Source: Clostridium sp. DL-VIII
GTDB lineage: Bacteria > Bacillota > Clostridia > Clostridiales > Clostridiaceae
Length of the DNA: 64,000 nucleotides
Reading direction: 5' to 3'
NCBI RefSeq assembly: GCF_000230835.1
Contig: NZ_CM001240.1
Coordinates: 6,032,279 to 6,096,278 of the forward strand
In this document: positions 27,410-36,554 of the stretch, piece after piece
Position numbering within the stretch: the stretch's first letter is position 1
How the letters are laid out: each line of letters opens with the position of its first letter
Position numbers and translations under genes: made by a program
Notes under the pieces: generated by a model
What the model was told of the DNA's origin: nothing
Database searches by the model: none
Seen by the model: the letters and a program-made list of their open reading frames with translations, nothing else

Positions 27410-27508
27410 TGTAATATACATTTAATACCTGTTAGGAAAATCCTGTAAGAAGTTCAACCTAATTGTCAATTGTACATTGTGAATTTTTAATTGCAAAATA
27501 TATATTTA
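27410..27508. repeat. Palindromic intergenic repeat, copy 8
   Basis: Contains GGAAAATCCTGTAAGAAGTTC as a decayed centre, then AATTGTCAATTGTACATTGT and TTAATTGCAAAATATATA. The left arm is eroded. Confidence 0.65.
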
Positions 27509-27511
27509 TGC

Positions 27512-28369
27512 TTAATTTTTATGTCTTTCACCTAAAAACTTTCCTATAAAGCGAACTCCAAAATTTGGTAGCAAATTAATAATCACCTTGATATTTCTCT
27601 CTTCAATGGCCCGCTTCAATACATATTTAGCTAATGCTATTCCACTTTCATTACCCTTATATTTGAAAAAGTATGAATTTTCTCTAAAAAACATACCAGT
27701 ATCAAAATATCTTTTAAATAATTGCTTAAAAGTAAATACATGAGAATGGTAGACTTCTGAATCTGCACAATACTTTATTTTATAGCCAGCTTGTATCAAT
27801 TTGTGCGAAAAATACATGTCTTCGTTTATTATTAAATTCTTCCCATCATAAGCTTTTAATTTCTTATAAATTTCTGCATCAACTGCTGATGCTGCATCTG
27901 AATAAAAGAATGTTAAAATTCCATATCTTTGTATATCTTTTTTAGATACTACCCTGGATACCTCTGGATAATTCTTTTCCCTAATATACTTTTCTATAGT
28001 ATTATTCTCGCATATCTGTCTGCTAAAACTCGCCTCACATTCTTTGTTTATTATTGGCATTATTAGATTTTCCAACCAAAAATCATCTTTCATTTTTACA
28101 TCTTGAGATATAAAAACAATTATATCACTACTCGTTTTCATTGCTATCATTTCCCTAGTTTTGCCATGAGAAAATTCCTCTGGACATATAACACAGTAAT
28201 TACAATTCAATTTATTTAATATACTTTCACTTTTATCAGAGCCTCTAGTTACAACATATAAAATTTCTAAATCTTGATTTTTATCTAGCTTCTGATTTAA
28301 AAGTTTATTATTTAATTCTTCTATATACTTCTCTCCATTGTATACTGGACAAATTATTGATATTTTCAT
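27512..28369 (-). CDS. Family 2 glycosyltransferase (rhamnosyltransferase-like)
   Basis: A 285-residue GT-A fold transferase acting on sugar nucleotides in the cytoplasm. Visible are the GT2 start ISIICPVYNGEKYIEEL, the segment EEFSHGKTREMIAM, an acidic metal-site-like SQDV, and NEDMYFSHKLIQAGYKIKY. The SHGKTR segment resembles rhamnosyltransferases of surface polysaccharide loci. The start at 28369 (MKISII) has GAGG 9 nt upstream; a further in-frame ATG at 28384 has none. No other polysaccharide gene is next to it, so its substrate is open. It may act with the rfbD-containing cluster at the right edge. Confidence 0.87.
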   Translation of the reverse strand: MKISIICPVYNGEKYIEELNNKLLNQKLDKNQDLEILYVVTRGSDKSESILNKLNCNYCVICPEEFSHGKTREMIAMKTSSDIIVFISQDVKMKDDFWLENLIMPIINKECEASFSRQICENNTIEKYIREKNYPEVSRVVSKKDIQRYGILTFFYSDAASAVDAEIYKKLKAYDGKNLIINEDMYFSHKLIQAGYKIKYCADSEVYHSHVFTFKQLFKRYFDTGMFFRENSYFFKYKGNESGIALAKYVLKRAIEERNIKVIINLLPNFGVRFIGKFLGERHKN

Positions 28370-28507
28370 TATATAATACCTCATTTAATTTATAGCTATA
28401 TTAATAAAGTATAACATTTTACATAACAAATACTCAATGACAAAAGAACCAGTTTATTCTTAAATTTAATCTCAATATATATATTAAATTATAACTTATA
28501 TAAATTA

Positions 28508-29347
28508 TTATTCTTTTTTATTAACATTAGCAAAATGTTCAATCGTTACTGATAACCCTGCTGATACAAAAATTGTTGAGAATATAAATCCAGTTATAAT
28601 TGTAACCATTGATAATATTTTTGATACTTCACAAACCGGATATAAATCTCCATATCCTACCGTAAAAAAAGTAATTACCACAAAATATAACGCATCTCCC
28701 CATGATATTAATTCACGGCTATAACAATCGCTACCATATATGCTCTGAAGCTTAAAAGTTATATTAGTTAATGAAACAATTGCGAATGAAATGTTAATTA
28801 TAGAAATACACCAGATACTCTTCACTGATACTTTCTTTTTTAATATAACTGTGACTATCCTGGCAATTGATATAATATTAATAACATATAATACTATACT
28901 CGCACCTATAAAAGCTTCTGGATATTCAACTTGTTCATTATATATTTGATAAAATAAAATTGAAAACGTAACAATTGAATTTATCAATATCATATTAAGC
29001 ACCTTATCACTCATTGCTATAATTTCTTTAAATCCAATAATCACTACAAAATATATCACCCATAATAATAAAATTATAAACAATGAAGCGCTAACAGCTA
29101 CAAAAATGCGAATCAAATCACCTTTATCATTTTCATTTATAAATACAAATATCCCAACTGCTATCCCTATAATAAAGTGGATTAACATAAAGATAAAAAC
29201 CATACAAAATTTTACATTATAAATTTTAGGTTTATTACCTCCTGTACTAGTTAAATAGTGTGACAAAAATATTCTATTTTTAAATAAAATATAATATAAA
29301 TATATAATACTAACTATTGTCATACAAAATATTATAATGTCTCCCAT
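28508..29347 (-). CDS. Potassium channel family protein
   Basis: A 279-residue membrane protein with about seven hydrophobic segments. The last two form a pore module: a pore helix with the selectivity filter FFTVGYGDLYP (about residue 228), followed by the terminal helix MVTIITGFIFSTIFVSAG. This is the Ion_trans_2 (PF07885) pattern for potassium-selective channels. Six hydrophobic segments precede the filter, so it has a voltage-gated-like layout, but I see no clear S4 with regularly spaced Arg/Lys. There is no C-terminal RCK/TrkA-N domain. AGGAGG lies 7 nt before the ATG. Confidence 0.9.
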   Translation of the reverse strand: MGDIIIFCMTIVSIIYLYYILFKNRIFLSHYLTSTGGNKPKIYNVKFCMVFIFMLIHFIIGIAVGIFVFINENDKGDLIRIFVAVSASLFIILLLWVIYFVVIIGFKEIIAMSDKVLNMILINSIVTFSILFYQIYNEQVEYPEAFIGASIVLYVINIISIARIVTVILKKKVSVKSIWCISIINISFAIVSLTNITFKLQSIYGSDCYSRELISWGDALYFVVITFFTVGYGDLYPVCEVSKILSMVTIITGFIFSTIFVSAGLSVTIEHFANVNKKE

Positions 29348-29474
29348 TTTCCAACCTCCTACGTAACAATGGGTTTATTGAAACACATATTAATTATAGT
29401 AATCAATATTCTATAAAAAATTTGTATTAATCATGCAAAATTAACAAAATCACTTATATAACTTAAATATACAC

Positions 29475-30290
29475 CTATATCCAATTAAAGTGTTTACATG
29501 CATATTCTATTCCATCTTCATTATCTTTTTTAGTTATAAATGATGCCAATTTTTTAACTTCTTCACATGCATTTCCCATTGCAATAGAATTTTTTGCATA
29601 ATTAAACATGCCTATATCATTTTTCCCATCTCCAAATACAATAATATCTTCTAATTCCAAATTATTCCTTTTCCTTATATATTCTATTCCTCTTTCTTTG
29701 AATTCAAATTCAATATATACATAAGAACCATTATTATAAATTGTAAAGTCTCTAATTGTTTCTATTTCATTAATACATTCATAATTATAAAACAACAGTT
29801 TTTGCGTAGGCTTTTCTAAAAATTTTTCTTCATTTATAAATTTTGCATTTATGTAAGAAGTAAAAAATGCTCTATTAACCAGTTTTATTTTATTAAATAA
29901 CTTTATTTTTTTTAGCGCCTTAATAAGAAACATATATAAATCAAATTTTATACCTTGATATGGTGCATAATACTCTCCCTTACAGACACTAACCATAATT
30001 ATATTATACTTTCTGCACTGTTTTAATATATCTTTCAACTTCTTTTTATCAAAAAATACTTGGTTCTCTATATTATTATTAATGACAACAGTTCCTCCAC
30101 CTGCACATATTGCATGTTCAACATCAATCTCTTTCATTATGGATTTAATTTCATTATCCCTTCTGCCTGTGGCCAAGAATACAACATGTCCTAATTCTTT
30201 TAACCGTTTTATAGTCTTCTTAGTTGATTCCGGTATGCTATGGTTATACGGCTTTATTGTTCCATCAATATCAAAGAAAAAATATTTCAT
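29475..30290 (-). CDS. Cof-type HAD-superfamily phosphatase
   Basis: A 271-residue cytoplasmic hydrolase of the HAD superfamily, Cof/YidA-like subfamily. All four motifs are visible: FFDIDGTI near the start (nucleophile Asp), FLATGRR (motif II), a Lys before the cap end, and VFGDGKNDIGMF (motifs III-IV). The substrate is probably a sugar phosphate or other small phosphorylated metabolite, but it cannot be told from sequence. It starts with ATG behind GGGGGGAAAAGT. The gene is single, with no operon partner evident. Confidence 0.92.
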   Translation of the reverse strand: MKYFFFDIDGTIKPYNHSIPESTKKTIKRLKELGHVVFLATGRRDNEIKSIMKEIDVEHAICAGGGTVVINNNIENQVFFDKKKLKDILKQCRKYNIIMVSVCKGEYYAPYQGIKFDLYMFLIKALKKIKLFNKIKLVNRAFFTSYINAKFINEEKFLEKPTQKLLFYNYECINEIETIRDFTIYNNGSYVYIEFEFKERGIEYIRKRNNLELEDIIVFGDGKNDIGMFNYAKNSIAMGNACEEVKKLASFITKKDNEDGIEYACKHFNWI

Positions 30291-30562
30291 ACTTTTCCCC
30301 CCAGTTAATTAATGCATTATGTTAAACTTTGATTATCTCTAAAAAATTATTATTATAAAATCTACAAACGTTATATAATTATTATATTATTTTTTTATAA
30401 TATCATATTTAAAATTATCTAAAAAGAGTAATTCTTCACTATTTTATAAAACTATCTATTTTGTTATAATGACTTTTACAGAAATTATATATATATATAT
30501 CACCTAATCACAATTATTGTACATAGAATTATTTGATGTAAAAATAGGACTTTACTATTGCA
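30291..30562. other. AT-rich intergenic region
   Basis: The 5' flank of the HAD phosphatase gene. It is extremely AT-rich with an AT-dinucleotide run near 30487-30503. I see no gene, RNA or clear promoter. Confidence 0.5.
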
Positions 30563-30616
30563 AAAAATTAGCCATCTTAAAATATAGAAATTTATCTTCT
30601 ATATTTTAAGATGGCA
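30563..30616 (-). terminator. Long-stem rho-independent terminator
   Basis: On the minus strand GCCATCTTAAAATATAGAAG pairs with TTCTATATTTTAAGATGGC, followed by TAATTTTTTG. It ends the Big_2 gene at 30649-32471. Confidence 0.88.
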
Positions 30617-30648
30617 TTTAAGCCTTCTACTATTGATTAACTTATTCT

Positions 30649-32471
30649 TTATTTTGAAGGTATAAATTCATCACTCATTTCAACTTTACAAGTTGCACTT
30701 CCATCTGATGCCACATTTATATCATAAACTCTTGCAATCTGCATGCTTGTGATACTTTCATCATCCCAAAAGTCGTTGAATTTTAAGCTAGAAGTATTAC
30801 CAGCACATTTAGTAGATTCTACAGAACAATCATATGTATTATTCTCATAGGCATAAATCACATAAATTCCTGCTTCAAAATTTTTGTTAGCTTTTAATAT
30901 TATATTTTCATCACTTTTTGATGTAGTAATTTTAGATACATCAACATTCATTTCCCCACTTTTAGTAATAGATATCTTTTCTGATTTCACTACAGAGCTT
31001 TCGTCATCTTTAGGAGTTATTTGAAAAACTATATACTTTCCTTGCTCCATTTCTGCTAATGTGTCTGAAATTGATATTTCTTTTACATCACCGGCTTTGT
31101 ATGCATGTTCATCCCAAGTGACGCTATCATTAGTCTCACCTTTACTATCATATTCTATTCCTTTTAACGCATAAGTTCCTGATTGGTTAACTTTAAATGT
31201 TAAAACTACATCGTTATCTTTAACTAATACCTGAGGTTTTGTTATAAATGTACCTGTAATATTTCCTGATTGAACTGTCACAACACAAGTTGCACTTTTT
31301 CCACTTCCATCATTTGCTGTACATGTTATTGTTGCCGTTCCTACTCCTACTGCTGTTAATTTTCCACTCGAACTCACTGTTGCTACTTTTGTATTACTAG
31401 ATTTCCATGTTATTGCCTTATTTGTAGCATTATTAGGCAATACGGTTGCAGTAAAGGTTCCTGTTTTTCCTACTACCCAATTTAATTTTGTTGTATTTAA
31501 TGCTACTGATGTCACTTTTACTGTTGACGGATTCGTTACTGTCACTACACAAACAGCTGATTTTCCACTCCCGTCACTTGCTGTACATGTTATTGTTGCC
31601 GTTCCTACTCCTACTGCTGTTAATTTTCCACTTGAGCTTACTGTTGCTACTTTTACATTATTTGATTTCCATATAAGGCCTTTATTGCTTGCATTATTTG
31701 GTAATACTGTTGCTGTAAATGTTCCTGTTTTTCCTATTGCCAATTTAATTTTGTTGTATTTAATGCCACCGATGTTACTTTTACTGTTGATGGTTTTGTT
31801 ACTGTTACTACACAGTTCGCATACTTCCCACTTCCATCACTTGCTGTACATGTTATTGTTGCACTTCCTGCTCCTACTGCTGTTAATTTCCCCTTAGAAT
31901 CTACTGTTGCAACCTTTGTATTACTAGATTTCCATGTTACTGCCTTATTGGTAGCATTATTGGGTAATACTGTTGCTGTAAATGTTCCTATATTTCCTAT
32001 TGCCCAATTTAATTTTGTTGTATTTAATGCCACCGATGTCACTTTTACTGTTGATGGTTTTGTTACTGTTACTGCACAGTTCGCATACTTCCCGCTTCCA
32101 TCACTTGCTGTACATGTTATTGTTGCACTTCCTGCTCCTACTGCTGTTAATTTCCCCTTAGAATCTACTGTTGCAACCTTTATATTACTTGATTTCCATG
32201 TAACACCTTTATTACTCGCATTACTTGGTAATATTGTTGCTGTAAAGGTTCCCGTTTTTCCTACTGCCCAATTTAATTTTGTTGTATTTAATGCTACTGA
32301 TGTTACCTTTACTGTTGAAGCCGCTGCTACATTAGCAGTTTTTATAGTTACAGTATTTTCTTCAACTTTACTTTCTGCATTAGCTGCTATTGCAGAAAAT
32401 CCTCCTAATTGCAATATCAATATCATTGTAAATGTAAATATAAATGTTCTTGATGACATTCTTCTTTTCAT
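30649..32471 (-). pseudogene. Secreted Big_2-repeat protein split by a frameshift
   Basis: Two minus-strand frames, 32471-31734 and 31743-30649, join into one protein of about 607 residues. The first has a signal peptide and runs through two Big_2 modules into a third, stopping at TTKLNWQ. The second resumes in the same module at AIGKTGTF. At 31736-31741 the plus strand reads ATTGCCAATT, whereas the sister module at about 32000 reads ATTGCCCAATT, so one base is missing. Four Big_2 modules (about 87 residues each) are followed by a C-terminal beta-rich domain of about 200 residues that I cannot name. It could be a true pseudogene, a phase-variable gene or a sequencing error. There is no wall anchor. 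Confidence 0.85.
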
Positions 32472-32587
32472 TATTGTCCCCCTTAATCCAAATAATATTA
32501 TTTACTTCATAATTATATCAAATTTTTCATAATTATGTAATATGAAAAATTTAACTTAATTCATTTTTATACTATTATCGATAATTA

Positions 32588-32620
32588 TAAAAATAGAGTA
32601 ACTTTTTACTACTCTATATT
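32588..32620 (-). terminator. Rho-independent terminator
   Basis: On the minus strand TAGAGTA pairs with TACTCTA around a 9-nt loop, followed by TTTTTAT. It overlaps the stop of the extended reading frame of the 32738-33061 gene, which supports that frame's end at 32609. Confidence 0.65.
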
Positions 32621-32737
32621 AACTGTTATTGTTCCGATATCCGTTGATTTTTTTAGGTTTCCTGATAATCTTACATTCACTATACACGTATGATTTGCAT
32701 ATACTATTGCTGCTGATTTTATTGTTAATCCTTTAAA

Positions 32738-33061
32738 TTATCTTCCAAATATTATATTTTTTGTATTTAAACTTTTTATAAAATCTCCACATTCCTCTAT
32801 TCTTACTTGAATTGTTTGATTAATATTAGCACTTGGAGCTACTGATCCTACTTTTGATATTAACCCTGTCATAATTGATTTATCAAATAATTGAACTGCA
32901 TTATTAGTACTTGATTCTGGTACTTCAATTACATTTCTTCCTGTACTTTCAGCGAATGCCACTGTAGGTTGCAAAAAAATTGTACATACACTTAAAACTA
33001 ATAATTTAATGAGTAATTTTTCTTTTAAACATATTACTTTACTCCTTTTATTAAACATCAT
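32738..33061 (-). CDS. Small secreted protein, probably truncated by an in-frame stop
   Basis: A 107-residue protein with a signal peptide (cleavage near AFA-E) whose leader resembles those of the two neighbouring LRR proteins (hydrophobic core with LQPTVAFAES). The rest has no recognised domain. After the stop at 32738 the same frame stays open for about 42 more codons (FKGLTIKSAAIVYANHTC and onward) to a stop at about 32609, which coincides with a terminator. So the original protein was probably about 150 residues, and a single nonsense change shortened it. I am moderately sure of the frame, because an A-run lies just before the stop. Function unknown. Confidence 0.6.
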   Translation of the reverse strand: MMFNKRSKVICLKEKLLIKLLVLSVCTIFLQPTVAFAESTGRNVIEVPESSTNNAVQLFDKSIMTGLISKVGSVAPSANINQTIQVRIEECGDFIKSLNTKNIIFGR

Positions 33062-33118
33062 AAATTCTATGCTTTTGTATATTTTATATTTAACTCTTAT
33101 ATAGCAATATAAAATTGT

Positions 33119-36100
33119 CTATTTAGTTACTATAACTTTGCAGGTTGCATATTTTCCGCTTCCATCACTTGCTGTGCATGTTATTGTCGCACTTCCTACT
33201 CCTACTGCTGTTAGCTTTCCACTTGAGCTTACTGTTGCTACTTTTGTGTTACTTGATTTCCATGTAACACCCTTATTACTTGCATTACTTGGCCCTACTG
33301 TTGCTGTAAATGTTCCTGTTTTTCCTACCGTCCAATTTAGGTTATTTGTATTCAATTTTACTGATGTTACTTTTGTTGGCTTTGTTACTGTTACTTTGCA
33401 GGTTGCATATTTTCCACTTCCATCACTTGCTGTGCATGTTATTGTCGCACTTCCTACTCCTACTGCTGTTAGCTTTCCACTTGAGCTTACTGTTGCTACT
33501 TTTATGTTACTTGATTTCCATGTAACACCCTTATTACTTGCATTACTTGGCCCTACTGTTGCTGTAAATGTTCCTGTTTTTCCTACCGTCCAATTTAAGT
33601 TATTTGTATTTAATTTTACTGATGTTACTTTTGTTGGCTTTGTTACTGTTACTTTGCAGGTTGCATATTTTCCGCTTCCATCACTTGCTGTGCATGTTAT
33701 TGTCGCACTTCCTACTCCTACTGCTGTTAGCTTTCCACTTGAACTTACTGTTGCTACCTTTGTGTTACTTGATTTCCATGTAACACCCTTATTACTTGCA
33801 TTACTTGGCCCTACTGTTGCTGTAAATGTTCCTGTTTTTCCTACCGTCCAATTTAAGTTATTTGTATTTAATTTTACTGATGTTACTTTTGTTGGCTTTG
33901 TTACTGTTACTTTACAGGTTGCATATTTTCCGCTTCCATCACTTGCTGTGCATGTTATTGTCGCACTTCCTACTCCTACTGCTGTTAGCTTTCCACTTGA
34001 ACTTACTGTTGCTACCTTTGTGTTGCTTGATTTCCATGTTACGCTTTGGTTATTTGCATTTCTTGGCAAAATCGTTGCTGTAAATGTTCCTGTTTTCCCT
34101 ACTGTCCAGTTTAAACTATTCGTATTTAATGCCACTGATATTACCTTTACTACAGCAGGCGTCACATTTACTACGCAAGTTGCATATTTCCCACTTCCGT
34201 CACTTGCTGTACATGTTATTATTGCACTTCCTACTCCGATTCCTGTTATTTCCCCATCATCATCTACTGTGGCTACTCCACTATCACTTGTTTCCCATAT
34301 TACTGTTTTATTGGTTGTGCTATCAGGATAAATTATTGCTATTAATGAACTAGTTTTTCCTTTTTCTAGCGTCAAACTATTTGTATCTAATGTAACTTCG
34401 GTGACTTTTTGGACAGACTTTATGCTATTTTTATCTATACCGTAATTAATTAAAAGTTCCTTTACATCTTCATTCTCTATATACAATATAGCATTATTAC
34501 TTATCCCTCTAAACGCATACTCCCCCTCTATGCTTGTTACACTCTCAGGAATAATTATACCTTGTAAATTCTCACAAAATTCAAATGCATACTCACCTAT
34601 ACTTGTTACCCCATTTGGTATTGTTATACTTGTCAATTTATAGCACCTAAGAAATGTACTTCTTCCTATTCTATTTATGCTACTGGGCATAGACACCTTT
34701 GTTAATCCACCATCCTCAGAAAATGCGTAATCTCCCATACTTGTTACACTATTCGGTATTGTTACCTGTGTTAGTGTCCCACAGCTGGCAAATGCATGAT
34801 TTCCTATACTTGTTACTCCATTAGGTATTATTATACTTTTTAATTTATAACAAGACTCTAATGCATAATCTCCTATTTTTATTAAGTTCTTCGGTAAATT
34901 TATACTTGTTAATGCAGTACACCCTGAAAATGCATAATCATTTATACTTTTTATAGTATCAGGTAAAGTTATACTTGTTAAAGTATTGCAATCAGCAAAT
35001 GCTTTATCACCTATAGTTGTTACCTTCACACCATCAATTGTACTTGGTATAACTGCCTCTGTATATGGTCCAGGATCATATCCAATTATAGTTCCTGTAT
35101 CTGCATCAAAATTTATAACGGATTGATTATTTATTACTACTATATTACATGTTGCACTTACATTACTTCCATCAGTAGCTCTACATGTTACTTGAACCTT
35201 TCCCACACCAACAGCATCTAAATTTCCATTTCCATCTACTGTAACTATATTACTATTACTTGATTTCCACTCCAATTCCTGGTTAGTTGCATAACAAGGA
35301 ATTATTGACACCTTTAGTGAACTTTTATTACCCTTTCTCAAATTTAAACTATATGTATTTAAAGTTAAAGTTGTTATCTTTTGATTAAACATAATTCTTC
35401 TATCGTCTACATAACACTTAGTAATAAGCATATTTTCCATTTTTTCACTATCTACATAGAAGTAGGCATTTTCACAATCGTAAAATGCATGCTGCCCTAT
35501 ACTTGTTACGCTGTCTGGAATAGTTATACTTTTTAAACTGGTGCAATCATAAAAGGCATAATCTTCTATGCCTGTTACATTTTTAGGAATTACCACAGAC
35601 TTCAGACCACTACAATTTATAAATGCATTTTTACCTATATGATCCAAACTCACCGGTAAATGTATGCTTGTTAATTTAGTACAACTAAGAAATGCATCAT
35701 TTCCTATACTTGTTACATTATCTGGTATTGTTATGTCATCTAAACTGCTACAATTATAAAATACGCAATCACCTATACTTGTCAAACCACTAGGAAATTT
35801 CACGCTCTTTAAACTACTGCATTCATAAAATACGCTTGATCCTATACTTGTTACACTATCCGGAATCGTTATACTTGCTAATCTAGTACAATACTCAAAT
35901 GCACACCCTCCTATACTTTTCACACTGTTAGGAATTGACACGTTGACCAAATAATTGCACGAAGAAAATGCACTAGAACCTATACTTGTTACACTGCTAG
36001 GAATAGTTACACTTGTTAAATTATCACAACTAAAAAATGCATTTTCCCCTATTTTCTTTACAGTAACCCCATTAATTGTACTTGGTATGACTACTACTTG

Positions 36101-36379
36101 ATCAGAGCCATAAAATCCAGTTATTGTTCCTGTACTTGAATCAAATGTAAATTTTGCTTCATTTGTAACGCCTGAATTAACAAGTTCATTATTTAATGAT
36201 TCTGTTACAGTCTTTTCTTTATTGATACTTACAGCCGGGCCTGTTGTCTGAACTATTGTATTAATCCTTGTATCATTTGTAGTTTTCTCCTGTGAAAATG
36301 CTACTGTGCTTGGCAACAGGCTTATGCAAATTGAAAAAAACAATAACTTTCCAACTTGTCTCTCTATTATCTTGAGCAT
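33119..36379 (-). CDS. Secreted BspA-type leucine-rich repeat protein with Big_2 modules
   Basis: A 1086-residue exported protein. After the signal peptide, residues about 65-335 are LRR_5/BspA repeats of about 23 residues (SVTIPSSVTSIGSSAFSSC). One divergent Big_2 module follows (about 340-420), then a second LRR_5 block (about 425-640). Five Big_2 modules complete the C-terminus, the last four nearly identical (KVTSVKLNTNNLNWTVGKTG). The protein stops right at the end of the last module, with no LPXTG, SLH or CW_binding anchor. BspA-type repeats occur in adhesins and host- or matrix-binding proteins; binding here is inferred. The ATG has AGAGGGGAG upstream. The paralogue at 36555-39719 lies directly upstream. 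Confidence 0.9.
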   Translation of the reverse strand: MLKIIERQVGKLLFFSICISLLPSTVAFSQEKTTNDTRINTIVQTTGPAVSINKEKTVTESLNNELVNSGVTNEAKFTFDSSTGTITGFYGSDQVVVIPSTINGVTVKKIGENAFFSCDNLTSVTIPSSVTSIGSSAFSSCNYLVNVSIPNSVKSIGGCAFEYCTRLASITIPDSVTSIGSSVFYECSSLKSVKFPSGLTSIGDCVFYNCSSLDDITIPDNVTSIGNDAFLSCTKLTSIHLPVSLDHIGKNAFINCSGLKSVVIPKNVTGIEDYAFYDCTSLKSITIPDSVTSIGQHAFYDCENAYFYVDSEKMENMLITKCYVDDRRIMFNQKITTLTLNTYSLNLRKGNKSSLKVSIIPCYATNQELEWKSSNSNIVTVDGNGNLDAVGVGKVQVTCRATDGSNVSATCNIVVINNQSVINFDADTGTIIGYDPGPYTEAVIPSTIDGVKVTTIGDKAFADCNTLTSITLPDTIKSINDYAFSGCTALTSINLPKNLIKIGDYALESCYKLKSIIIPNGVTSIGNHAFASCGTLTQVTIPNSVTSMGDYAFSEDGGLTKVSMPSSINRIGRSTFLRCYKLTSITIPNGVTSIGEYAFEFCENLQGIIIPESVTSIEGEYAFRGISNNAILYIENEDVKELLINYGIDKNSIKSVQKVTEVTLDTNSLTLEKGKTSSLIAIIYPDSTTNKTVIWETSDSGVATVDDDGEITGIGVGSAIITCTASDGSGKYATCVVNVTPAVVKVISVALNTNSLNWTVGKTGTFTATILPRNANNQSVTWKSSNTKVATVSSSGKLTAVGVGSATITCTASDGSGKYATCKVTVTKPTKVTSVKLNTNNLNWTVGKTGTFTATVGPSNASNKGVTWKSSNTKVATVSSSGKLTAVGVGSATITCTASDGSGKYATCKVTVTKPTKVTSVKLNTNNLNWTVGKTGTFTATVGPSNASNKGVTWKSSNIKVATVSSSGKLTAVGVGSATITCTASDGSGKYATCKVTVTKPTKVTSVKLNTNNLNWTVGKTGTFTATVGPSNASNKGVTWKSSNTKVATVSSSGKLTAVGVGSATITCTASDGSGKYATCKVIVTK
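33125..34150. repeat. Tandem 258-bp coding repeat (Big_2 modules)
   Basis: The segment starting near CAGGTTGCATATTTTCC recurs at 33140, 33398, 33656 and 33914, a constant 258-bp period (86 codons). Only a few mismatches separate copies. Each unit is one Big_2 module of the 33119-36379 protein, so copy number can change by recombination without breaking the frame. Confidence 0.9.
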
Positions 36380-36498
36380 ATTATTTTCTCCCCTCTTTAA
36401 ATAACAAATCTATGTATCTATATTCATATTTTATCATAATATTACATATATACCAATTAAAACTCAAAAACTACATTGTAATATTCAAAAAACTCAAA

Positions 36499-36543
36499 TA
36501 AAAAATGCAAATTAAGACATCTTTCTAAATGCCCTAATTTGCT
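36499..36543 (-). terminator. Rho-independent terminator
   Basis: On the minus strand GCAAATTAGGGCAT pairs with ATGTCTTAATTTGC (two G-U pairs) around TTAGAAAG, followed by TTTTTTATTT. It lies 12 nt after the stop codon of the 36555-39719 gene. Confidence 0.85.
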
Positions 36544-36554
36544 ATGAACTAAAC

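Noticed and set aside
33125..34150. CRISPR-like regular repeats
   Set aside because: The 258-bp period is far too long and the whole repeat is coding sequence; there are no short repeats with unique spacers and no cas genes.
33138..34331. Long plus-strand open frame of about 397 codons antisense to the Big_2 array
   Set aside because: The frame is the antisense shadow of repeated Big_2 modules. It repeats with the same 258-bp period, has low-complexity composition and no ribosome binding site.
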